Below, one piece after another: positions 25,279-32,501 of a stretch of DNA of 64,000 bases. Location of the stretch: the NCBI GenBank assembly GCA_958428365.1, contig CAUAFT010000003.1, forward strand, positions 163,375-227,374, in the 5' to 3' direction. The DNA is from an uncultured Lachnospiraceae bacterium (GTDB lineage: Bacteria > Bacillota > Clostridia > Lachnospirales > Lachnospiraceae). Made by a program: the position numbers and the translations under genes. The number at the start of each line of letters is the position of its first letter. The first letter of the stretch is position 1. Under the pieces are notes generated by a model. That model worked only from the letters and a program-made list of their open reading frames with translations, searched no databases and had not been told where the DNA came from.

Positions 25279-25980
25279 ATGCCAAAGATAAAAAAAGCGG
25301 CTATCGCCGCTTTTCCACACACCATTCCAATCTTCGCAGGATTCTGGTTTCTGGGTCTTACTTATGGGATCTATATGAATGTCTCAGGGTTCAGCTTCTG
25401 GTATCCAATGCTTATGAGTCTCACGATATTTGCCGGGTCCATGGAATTTGTCGCAGTCAATCTGCTGCTTGGAGCCTTCGATCCTTTTCAGGCTTTTGTC
25501 ATGACCCTAATGATCAATGCAAGACATTTATTCTATGGAATTTCCATGCTGGATAAATACAGGGGCGTCGGGCTCAAGAAATTTTATCTGATTTTCGGAA
25601 TGTGCGACGAGAGCTTTTCCATCAATTATACCGCCGATATCCCAGAGGATGTAGACCGGGGATGGTTCATGTTCTTTGTCACCTTATACAATCATTTTTA
25701 CTGGTTCTTTGGGGCAACCCTGGGGGGAATCTTCGGATCCCTGCTCCACTTCAACACCGAAGGGCTGGATTTTGTGATGACCGCCATGTTTGTGGTGATC
25801 TTTTTGGAACAATGGCTAAAGGAAAAGGATCATAAGAGTGCATTGCTGGGAATTACTCTGTCCCTGCTGTGTCTGATCGCCTTTGGCTCGGAGGATTTCC
25901 TCCTTCCTGCCATGCTGTCCATCCTGGGCGTTTTAAGCCTCTTTCGAAAACCGCTTGAGAAAGGAGTGAATCTATCATGA
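25279..25980 (+). CDS. azlC: AzlC family branched-chain amino acid exporter, large subunit
   Basis: This 233-residue membrane protein has about six helices. The AzlC core is visible in FPHTIPIFAGFWFLGLTYGI near residue 12, the following SLTIFAGSMEFVAVNLLLG, and the motif NARHLFYGISMLDKY near residue 86. With the small subunit AzlD it exports branched-chain amino acids or analogues. The ATG at 25279 follows AAAGGAGGAATAGAT. It overlaps azlD by four bases, so the subunits are coupled. No Lrp/AsnC-type azlB regulator is adjacent. Confidence 0.93.
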   Translation: MPKIKKAAIAAFPHTIPIFAGFWFLGLTYGIYMNVSGFSFWYPMLMSLTIFAGSMEFVAVNLLLGAFDPFQAFVMTLMINARHLFYGISMLDKYRGVGLKKFYLIFGMCDESFSINYTADIPEDVDRGWFMFFVTLYNHFYWFFGATLGGIFGSLLHFNTEGLDFVMTAMFVVIFLEQWLKEKDHKSALLGITLSLLCLIAFGSEDFLLPAMLSILGVLSLFRKPLEKGVNLS

Positions 25981-26309
25981 CTATGACCTTATCCGAACAG
26001 ATCATTACCATTGGCGTGGTAGTGCTTGGAACCATGCTGACCCGTTTTCTGCCATTCCTGCTTTTTCCGGCACAGAAGCCTACGCCAAAATATATCCAGT
26101 ATCTTGGAAAGGTGCTGCCCTCTGCGGTTTTCGGACTCTTAGTTATTTACTGCCTGAAAGACGTCAGCCTGTTCTCCGGAAACCATGCGATACCGGAGCT
26201 GATCTCCATTGCCCTTGTTATCATCCTTCATCTCTGGAAAAGGCAGATGCTGTTGTCCATTGCCGGGGGCACCGTCTGTTATATGCTGCTGGTGCAGTTG
26301 GTGTTCTGA
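25977..26309 (+). CDS. azlD: AzlD family branched-chain amino acid exporter, small subunit
   Basis: This 110-residue protein has four hydrophobic helices and the AzlD pattern: VVVLGTMLTRFLPFLLFP near residue 12, YIQYLGKVLPSAVFGLLVIY near residue 41, and the closing GGTVCYMLLVQLVF. It is the obligate partner of AzlC. Its ATG overlaps the azlC stop (ATGA), and a terminator follows 22 bases after its stop, so azlCD is a two-gene operon. Confidence 0.92.
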   Translation: MTMTLSEQIITIGVVVLGTMLTRFLPFLLFPAQKPTPKYIQYLGKVLPSAVFGLLVIYCLKDVSLFSGNHAIPELISIALVIILHLWKRQMLLSIAGGTVCYMLLVQLVF

Positions 26310-26331
26310 TTAACAAGAGCAGTATTTGGGG

Positions 26332-26363
26332 GGATACTTTCGCTCACCCTCCGTATCCTTTTT
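26332..26363 (+). terminator. Terminator of azlCD
   Basis: GGATAC pairs with GTATCC around a 15-nt loop and is followed by TTTTT. It lies between azlD and the convergent nitroreductase gene. Confidence 0.6.
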
Positions 26364-26382
26364 ACATCATGAAAACAGCGGC

Positions 26383-27039
26383 TTAAGATTCAATACTTCT
26401 TCCGGCTCCTATCTCAAAATGATATTTTACAATTCCCAAATCCAGCTTTGTATAAAAGCCCTTACCGCACACTGCATTGACTCTGCTGTCAGGAAGCAGT
26501 TCAAAGAAAAACTTCTGCTGATTCATTGCCGTCGGTGCAAGAAGCGCGGCTTCCATGCCATTCAAAAACCATTCAGGCAGATCTGCCGTATAATTGCAGA
26601 CTTCCTGCAGCGGCTTATTTTTATGCGCTATACCTTGTGTTACACCATAACCGAGAGAGATCAGGCAGACTTGCTTTTCTCCTTTACGGATCTTCGCTTT
26701 ACTCTTGCCATGGGTCATTGCTACCCAACAGCTGTTTAATCCAAGCTCCTGCGCTTTCAAAACAAGTTTCTCACCATAATATCCTAACACCTCGTCAAGT
26801 TCCGGGGATTTTTTACCTACCAGCGCGATATAGTTATTCACCCCGGTAAATTTGCCATAGTGCGCCATCATGGAGTCAAAGCATTTTGGCTCATCATAGA
26901 AGATCTGAATATGCAATCCCGTTTCCCCGTTGATTTCGTCGATCAGATCATTGAGCACCGTTCGTTTCTGCGGCTCAATGACAGTATCCTTGTATTGGCG
27001 GACACTATGACGTTGTTTCATAAGTTCTAATATTTCCAT
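26383..27039 (-). CDS. Nitroreductase family protein
   Basis: This 218-residue FMN-dependent oxidoreductase of the nitroreductase (TM1586-like) group has the N-terminal LMKQRHSVRQYKDTVIEPQK, the middle LGYYGEKLVLKAQELGLNSC, the catalytic-region MEAALLAPTAMNQQKFFFEL near residue 162, and the closing KLDLGIVKYHFEIGA. It lies 27 bases downstream of an ArsR repressor gene and is probably controlled by it. The physiological substrate is unknown; quinones or nitro-compounds are possible by family. Confidence 0.9.
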   Translation of the reverse strand: MEILELMKQRHSVRQYKDTVIEPQKRTVLNDLIDEINGETGLHIQIFYDEPKCFDSMMAHYGKFTGVNNYIALVGKKSPELDEVLGYYGEKLVLKAQELGLNSCWVAMTHGKSKAKIRKGEKQVCLISLGYGVTQGIAHKNKPLQEVCNYTADLPEWFLNGMEAALLAPTAMNQQKFFFELLPDSRVNAVCGKGFYTKLDLGIVKYHFEIGAGRSIES

Positions 27040-27066
27040 TCTAAAGTTACCTCCAATTTTGTTTCG

Positions 27067-27420
27067 TTATTCGCCACTTCTATCCGGCAATTCTTTTGAG
27101 ATTTTCATAGCCAGCTGCAAAGTGGATATCAGACGTTCAAAAGCCTCCATCTCAGGGTCAAAGTAATAATAATTTTTTGTTCCCTCTTTGCGTACTTTCA
27201 TAATCCCGGCGTCTTTCATAATCTGAAGATGATGTGATACCGCAGGACGGGAAAGATTTGTTCTCTCTGTAATGTCTCCCACCCGAACACCATTGCAGTT
27301 TCCCATTTTCATCATTTCTACGATAATGTGCTGCCTTGTTTCATCACCGATGGCTGTCAAAATCTTTGCAGAAGTGGAGAAGTTTTCTGCCAAAACACAA
27401 ACTTTTTCATTTACTTCCAT
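27067..27420 (-). CDS. ArsR family transcriptional regulator
   Basis: This 117-residue winged-helix repressor has the recognition helix in ITERTNLSRPAVSHHLQIMK near residue 50 and a beta wing in GIMKVRKEGTKNYYYFDPE near residue 72. The ArsR pair of metal-binding cysteines (CVC in alpha 3) is not present; the cysteines visible are in KVCVLAE and GNCNGVRV, so the signal may not be a metal. It heads a two-gene unit with the nitroreductase and probably represses it. Confidence 0.92.
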   Translation of the reverse strand: MEVNEKVCVLAENFSTSAKILTAIGDETRQHIIVEMMKMGNCNGVRVGDITERTNLSRPAVSHHLQIMKDAGIMKVRKEGTKNYYYFDPEMEAFERLISTLQLAMKISKELPDRSGE

Positions 27421-27560
27421 GTATACCTCCTTTTCGTTTAAGTGTTTAAACCATCAATAGTATAACATAGAATTTTAAAAAATACTCATTGGTAAAGAAA
27501 ATCGAGATGAACCATCGATCCCTTTCGTAAATGAAAACTTTTTAAACTTATGAAATATAA

Positions 27561-27591
27561 AAGGAACAATCCCTGTCAGAGACTGCTCCTT
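27561..27591 (-). terminator. Terminator of nrdD
   Basis: A 14-pair imperfect stem (AAGGAGCAGTCTCTG with its wobble-paired complement) lies 20 bases after the nrdD stop, with T-rich sequence on both sides. It may also stop transcription from the opposite strand. Confidence 0.7.
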
Positions 27592-27610
27592 TTTTACTTC
27601 CTGCTTTTAT

Positions 27611-29974
27611 TTATTTCATATCCACATACTTCTGGATATTCGAGGCATTCACATATTTCTTCGCCCGGTTATTCTCTACGACCACCAGCGTCGGCGCCTG
27701 CATCACTCCGTATTTTTCCACCAGCTCCGCATTTTCCTCCGCATCGATCTGTACATAAGGCTCATCCCCCAGAATCTCCTTGGCAACCGCACAGTTCGGA
27801 CAGGTCTTCGTGGTGAAGAGATAGCGGATATTGTCCGTCGGCTCCACCTTCACATCGTCTTTGGAGATGGTAACGATATTGGTCTTGACCTCCTTCACCT
27901 TGGAACCCCGGATCTCATACAGCTTCCTGTTCTTATACTCCTGGGTCTTTCCGTCATTCCAGTTCTGAACCGGACGGTAGTAACCGGTGATACGGCTGTA
28001 TACCTCCGCCTTGCCGCCGCAGTGCGGACAGGTGAAGTGTTCTCCCGCAATGTATCCATGCTCTCCACAGATGGAATAGGTCGGGGAAATGGTATAATAA
28101 GGCAGCTTGTAATTCTCTGCGATCTTGCGCACCAGGGTTGCCGCCGCCTTCCAATCCGGGAGTTTTTCTCCCAAAAATGCATGGAACACAGTGCCCGATG
28201 TATAGAGGGTCTGCAGATCGTCCTGAATATCCAGCGCATCGAAAATATCCGAGGTATAGTCCACCGGGAGGTGGGAACTGTTGGTATAATATGGGGTGTC
28301 TCCCTCATGTCCCGCCGTGATAATGTCAGGATAACGCTCCCTGTCGTGTTTTGCCAGACGGTAGGTGGTGGACTCCGCCGGAGTTGCCTCCAGATTATAC
28401 AGATCCCCGTACTCCTCCTGATAGTCGCTGAGACGGTCGCGCATATGGTTCAGAACCTCTTTTGCAAATTCCTGGGTACTCTCATGCGTCAGATCTTCTC
28501 CCAGCCATTTTGCATTGAGTCCCACCTCGTTCATACCGATAAGTCCGATGGTAGAAAAATGATTGTCGAACTTGCCCAGGTAGCGCTTTGTATAAGGATA
28601 GAGTCCCTCTTCCAACAGCTTGGAAATGACGCTTCTTTTTACCTTCAGGGAGCGTGCCGCAATATCCATCATGTGATCCAGTCTCTCATAGAACTCTTCC
28701 GGAGTTTTGGAAAGGTAGGCGATTCTCGGAAGATTGATGGTAACTACTCCCACAGAACCGGTACTCTCACCGGAGCCGAAAAATCCACCGGATTTTTTCC
28801 GAAGCTCTCTCAAGTCCAGACGCAGACGGCAGCACATGGAACGAACGTCGCTTGGCTCCATATCGCTGTTGATGTAATTGGAAAAATACGGTGTTCCGTA
28901 TTTGGACGTCATCTCAAATAAGAGACGGTTATTTTCCGTATCGGACCAGTCAAAATCGCTGGTGATGGAGTAGGTCGGGATCGGATACTGGAAGCCTCTT
29001 CCGTTGGCATCTCCCTCGATCATGGTCTCAATAAACGCCTTGTTGACCATATCCATCTCTTTTTTACAGTCCTTGTATTTAAAATCCATCTCTTTGCCGC
29101 CTACGATCGCCGGCATCTCTGCCAGATCGTTAGGAACCGTCCAGTCCAGCGTAATATTAGAAAACGGCGCCTGGGTTCCCCAGCGGCTCGGCGTGTTCAC
29201 TCCATAGATAAAGGATTCGATACATTTTTTCACTTCGCCGTAAGAGAGGTTGTCTGCCTTTACAAAAGGCGCCAAGTAGGTGTCAAAGGAAGAAAAGGCT
29301 TGCGCTCCCGCCCACTCATTCTGCATGATTCCAAGGAAATTCACCATCTGGTTGCAGAGTACGGAAAGGTGCTTTGCCGGGGAAGATGTGATCTTACCCG
29401 TGATTCCGCCAAGTCCCTCCTGGATCAACTGCTTTAAGGACCATCCGGCGCAGTATCCGGTGAGCATGGACAGATCGTGAATGTGAATATCTCCGTTTCT
29501 GTGCGCACTTGCAATCTCGTCGTCATAGATCTCAGAAAGCCAGTAATTGGCTGTCACAGCTCCGGAATTGCTCAAAATCAGTCCTCCTACGGAGTAGGTC
29601 ACCGTGGAATTTTCCTTGACACGCCAATCCTCCACCTTAACATAGCTGTCCACGATCTCCTTGTAATCCAGAATTGTGGACTTCATGTTTCTCATTTTTT
29701 CCCGCTGTCTGCGGTACAGTATGTATGCCTTGGCAACGTCGGTATAGCCCGCCTGCTCTAAGACGGTCTCCACGCTGTCCTGAATATCCTCCACATGGAT
29801 CAGACCGTCCTGGATCTTGGACTGGAAATCCGCGGTGACACGCAGACTCAACAGCTCGATGATCTCGTCCGTATATTCCTTCTCCGTCGCCTTGAACGCT
29901 TTCTCAATGGCGGCGCGGATCTTTACCAGATTAAATTCGTCTTTCTCCCCATCCCGTTTTGCTACTTTGAACAT
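27611..29974 (-). CDS. nrdD: Anaerobic ribonucleoside triphosphate reductase with fused C-terminal redoxin
   Basis: This 787-residue class III reductase makes dNTPs with a glycyl radical. It has an N-terminal ATP-cone (residues 1-95), the catalytic barrel, a metal-binding region (ICGEHGYIAGEHFTCPHCGG), the glycyl-radical site RITGYYRP near residue 661, and an extra C-terminal thioredoxin/glutaredoxin-like domain (residues about 713-787) with a CPNC active site. Related enzymes that lack formate as reductant use a redoxin; the fused domain suggests that mode, an inference. The activase gene nrdG is not adjacent. The ATG at 29974 follows GGAGGATGATGAAATT. A promoter and a NrdR-box-like site lie upstream. 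Confidence 0.95.
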   Translation of the reverse strand: MFKVAKRDGEKDEFNLVKIRAAIEKAFKATEKEYTDEIIELLSLRVTADFQSKIQDGLIHVEDIQDSVETVLEQAGYTDVAKAYILYRRQREKMRNMKSTILDYKEIVDSYVKVEDWRVKENSTVTYSVGGLILSNSGAVTANYWLSEIYDDEIASAHRNGDIHIHDLSMLTGYCAGWSLKQLIQEGLGGITGKITSSPAKHLSVLCNQMVNFLGIMQNEWAGAQAFSSFDTYLAPFVKADNLSYGEVKKCIESFIYGVNTPSRWGTQAPFSNITLDWTVPNDLAEMPAIVGGKEMDFKYKDCKKEMDMVNKAFIETMIEGDANGRGFQYPIPTYSITSDFDWSDTENNRLLFEMTSKYGTPYFSNYINSDMEPSDVRSMCCRLRLDLRELRKKSGGFFGSGESTGSVGVVTINLPRIAYLSKTPEEFYERLDHMMDIAARSLKVKRSVISKLLEEGLYPYTKRYLGKFDNHFSTIGLIGMNEVGLNAKWLGEDLTHESTQEFAKEVLNHMRDRLSDYQEEYGDLYNLEATPAESTTYRLAKHDRERYPDIITAGHEGDTPYYTNSSHLPVDYTSDIFDALDIQDDLQTLYTSGTVFHAFLGEKLPDWKAAATLVRKIAENYKLPYYTISPTYSICGEHGYIAGEHFTCPHCGGKAEVYSRITGYYRPVQNWNDGKTQEYKNRKLYEIRGSKVKEVKTNIVTISKDDVKVEPTDNIRYLFTTKTCPNCAVAKEILGDEPYVQIDAEENAELVEKYGVMQAPTLVVVENNRAKKYVNASNIQKYVDMK

Positions 29975-30051
29975 AATTTCATCATCCTCCATATCCTATC
30001 TATCTGAATCTGTTTATCTTTAGCAAAGAATCTCACAAATCGTGTAGGTCT

Positions 30052-30080
30052 ATTCTATCAAATGAGTTTTTTTTCGTCAA
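30052..30080 (-). promoter_or_regulatory. Predicted sigma-A promoter of nrdD
   Basis: TTGACG (30075-30080) and TAGAAT (30052-30057) on the minus strand are separated by 17 bases, giving a near-consensus promoter with a leader of about 70 nt before nrdD. Confidence 0.7.
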
Positions 30081-30087
30081 TATGAAA

Positions 30088-30109
30088 AAAGCACTATATC
30101 TAGTGCTTT
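30088..30109 (-). terminator. hflX terminator that is also a NrdR-box-like palindrome
   Basis: AAAGCACTA and TAGTGCTTT form a nine-pair stem with a four-base loop, followed on the minus strand by TTTTTT: a textbook terminator 17 bases after hflX. The inner 14 bases, CACTATATCTAGTG, differ at one position from the NrdR-box consensus centre (CACTATATATAGTG). The site ends eight bases upstream of the nrdD -35 box. Confidence 0.75.
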
Positions 30110-30125
30110 ATTTTCGCTAAATTTT

Positions 30126-31379
30126 CTATATGTTGTAAAACTCCGCCGGTACATAGGCGCGGATGAAGATGCCGTCCTCCCGGTATTCCTCCTCCAAAAG
30201 CTCGCCCGTTTCCCGGATACTCTGGATGATCCCCGCCTTCTGATAAGGAATGGTGGTCTCTATCAGACGCTTTCCGTCCCTTAGGACTTCCTCTAAGATC
30301 TCCTGTAACTCTTCCAGACCGTCTCCGTTCTTTGCCGAGATATGAAGGGTGTGATCCGCCTTAAAATCATGAAAAGGACCTCTTTTTTCCCGCTCCTCCT
30401 CCGGCAGCTGATCCATCTTATTAAATACGGTAATCACTTTCTGTCCAGTAACTTCTAATTCCCGCAGCGTTTCGTATACAATATGCATCTGTTTTTCCAT
30501 CTGAGGATTGGAAGCGTCCACCACATGCAGGATGATGTCCGCATATTTCGCCTCCTCCAACGTACTGCGAAAGGCGTCGATCAGATGATGGGGCAGCTTT
30601 CGGATGAATCCCACCGTATCCGTCAGCAGGATCTTTTGATTCCTGGACAGCTCCAACACTCTGGTGGTTGGATCTAAGGTGGCAAAAAGCTGATCTTCTT
30701 CCAGGACGCCCGCATGGGTCAGGGTATTTAACAGGGTGGATTTTCCCGCGTTGGTGTAGCCCACGATGGCTGCCACTGGAATCCCGCTGCGCTTCCTCTG
30801 CTGTCTGTTAATCTCCCGGTGCATCTGAACTTCTTTCAGCTCCCGGTTCAGCTGCGCCACCCGGCTGTTGATGAGCCGCCTGTCCATCTCCAGCTTTTTC
30901 TCGCCAGGTCCTCTGGTGCCGATACCGCCGCCCAACCTGGAAAGGGACCGCCCCAGCCCCGTCAGACGAGACAGACGGTATTTTAACTGCGCCAGCTCCA
31001 CCTGGATCTTGCCCTCGCTGGTGCTTGCCCTCGCCGCAAAGATATCCAGAATGATCAACGTCCTGTCCATCACCTTAATCTCCAATAATTCTTCCAGATT
31101 TTTTAACTGTGCCGGACTCAGTTCATCGTCGCAGACAATTCCGGTGGCTCCGGTCTCATGGATCCGTTCCGCGATCTCACGGACCTTCCCCGTCCCCACA
31201 TAGGTTCCCGGATGGATCTTCTCCCTCTTTTGGATCAGGGTTCCCACCACGACAGCTCCCGCCGTGTGAACCAGATCCTCCAGCTCACTGATGGAATCCT
31301 CCGCGTCGTCCCCCTCCTGCTCGGAGACACCTACTAAGATCACCCGTTCCGCTTCTTTTTCGATTTCATAAAGTGGCAT
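30126..31379 (-). CDS. hflX: Ribosome-associated GTPase HflX
   Basis: This 417-residue GTPase rescues stalled ribosomes by splitting subunits in known homologues. The N-terminal HflX domain covers about residues 1-190 and includes the glycine-rich GLGRSLSRLGGGIGTRGPGE loop. The G domain follows: P-loop GYTNAGKSTLLNTL near residue 202, DTVGFIRKLPHHLIDAF near residue 252, and NKMD near residue 317. The length is normal. It lies nine bases downstream of the TPR lipoprotein gene, so the two are one transcript ending at the terminator at 30088-30109. Confidence 0.96.
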   Translation of the reverse strand: MPLYEIEKEAERVILVGVSEQEGDDAEDSISELEDLVHTAGAVVVGTLIQKREKIHPGTYVGTGKVREIAERIHETGATGIVCDDELSPAQLKNLEELLEIKVMDRTLIILDIFAARASTSEGKIQVELAQLKYRLSRLTGLGRSLSRLGGGIGTRGPGEKKLEMDRRLINSRVAQLNRELKEVQMHREINRQQRKRSGIPVAAIVGYTNAGKSTLLNTLTHAGVLEEDQLFATLDPTTRVLELSRNQKILLTDTVGFIRKLPHHLIDAFRSTLEEAKYADIILHVVDASNPQMEKQMHIVYETLRELEVTGQKVITVFNKMDQLPEEEREKRGPFHDFKADHTLHISAKNGDGLEELQEILEEVLRDGKRLIETTIPYQKAGIIQSIRETGELLEEEYREDGIFIRAYVPAEFYNI

Positions 31380-31388
31380 ATTTCTCTC

Positions 31389-32351
31389 CTATCTGGTCTG
31401 TAAAAAAGTAGATTCCCGCACCGCCTCTTCGTCATTCTGATATTCTTTCAGATATGCCTTCATCTTCTCCTTTGCCGATGCAAAATCTCCCATGTATTCA
31501 TAGGCTGCGATCTCGTTTTTCATCAGCTCCTGTCGATTGGAAGCATCCTCAATCTCCAGACCAAGTTGAAAATACTTCAGCGCCTCCTCATAATTTTCAT
31601 TGTTCATCTGCATCATTCCAAGGTTGTTCAAAGCTTCGCTGTCCTTGGCATTATTTTTCACATAATTTTCCAACAATGCCTGGGCTTCCTCCTCCTTCTC
31701 TTCCGCCTGGTAGACCTCCGCTAAGTAGAGAAGCGCCGTCTTATCATCCTTGTCGATCGCCTTATCCAGGCTGGTCTTCGCCTGCTTGTAATCCCCCAGC
31801 AGATAATAGATGTGACCCTGTTCGGCGTAATCCTCCGCCTCCTTCGGTTTAAGATCCAGCGCTTTTTCCAGATACTCTTTTGCTTCCTCCTCGTATCCGT
31901 TGTTCAAGAGGTTTTCGTAGATCCCCTCATAGAGCTGATAGTCGGCGCTATCCGCTTTTATCGCTTTCTTGTAATCTGCCAGAGCCTTTTTCTCGTTTTT
32001 TGTATTCAGATAAACGCTGCCCCGCAGATAATATGCCTGGGCATTTTTTTCATCATATTGAATAAGGGCTGTATAGGTGTCGATGGCGTCCTCGTAATCC
32101 CCGCCCGCAAACTGCGCCGCTGCCTTGTAATAGCAGATATCTATTTCCTCCGCTCCCACTTCTCCCAAAGAGATATCCAGAGCTTTTTGAAAAGATTTGA
32201 CTGCCTTATCATAATCCCCCTCTGCCATGCTGTTTATTCCGATTTTCCGGTAGGCTTCCTGATTTTCTCGATCTTTGTCGGTACATCCCGTGAGACCGAT
32301 GATCAAAGCAAATCCAACTGCCGCCACTGCCATATATTTTTGAAATTTCAT
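31389..32351 (-). CDS. TPR-repeat lipoprotein
   Basis: This 320-residue protein has a lipoprotein signal (LIIGLTGCTDKD, Cys near residue 23) and about seven tetratricopeptide repeats from residue 35 to 300. Typical repeat cores are GDYDKAVKSFQKALDIS, NAQAYYLRGSVYLNTKNEKK and ENYEEALKYFQLGLEIEDAS. TPR proteins are protein-interaction scaffolds; no partner can be named. It should be tethered outside the membrane, yet it is co-transcribed with the cytoplasmic GTPase hflX, nine bases away. Confidence 0.92.
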   Translation of the reverse strand: MKFQKYMAVAAVGFALIIGLTGCTDKDRENQEAYRKIGINSMAEGDYDKAVKSFQKALDISLGEVGAEEIDICYYKAAAQFAGGDYEDAIDTYTALIQYDEKNAQAYYLRGSVYLNTKNEKKALADYKKAIKADSADYQLYEGIYENLLNNGYEEEAKEYLEKALDLKPKEAEDYAEQGHIYYLLGDYKQAKTSLDKAIDKDDKTALLYLAEVYQAEEKEEEAQALLENYVKNNAKDSEALNNLGMMQMNNENYEEALKYFQLGLEIEDASNRQELMKNEIAAYEYMGDFASAKEKMKAYLKEYQNDEEAVRESTFLQTR

Positions 32352-32435
32352 AATGATTCTCCAAATTGATCCGCTGTTTTCGTTACAGGATTCAGTATAA
32401 CAATTCTGCCAAAAAAGTCAATTGAAGAACCGCAC

Positions 32436-32468
32436 AAAAAAGGGATCCCTCTGAGGCATCCCTTTTTT
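32436..32468 (-). terminator. Terminator of glycogen phosphorylase gene
   Basis: AAAAAAGGGAT and ATCCCTTTTTT form an 11-pair stem with an 11-nt loop, 33 bases after the stop of glgP; the minus strand ends in a T run. Confidence 0.85.
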
Positions 32469-32501
32469 GTCCTATCGCTTCGTCTCTGCTTTATTCTTAC
32501 T

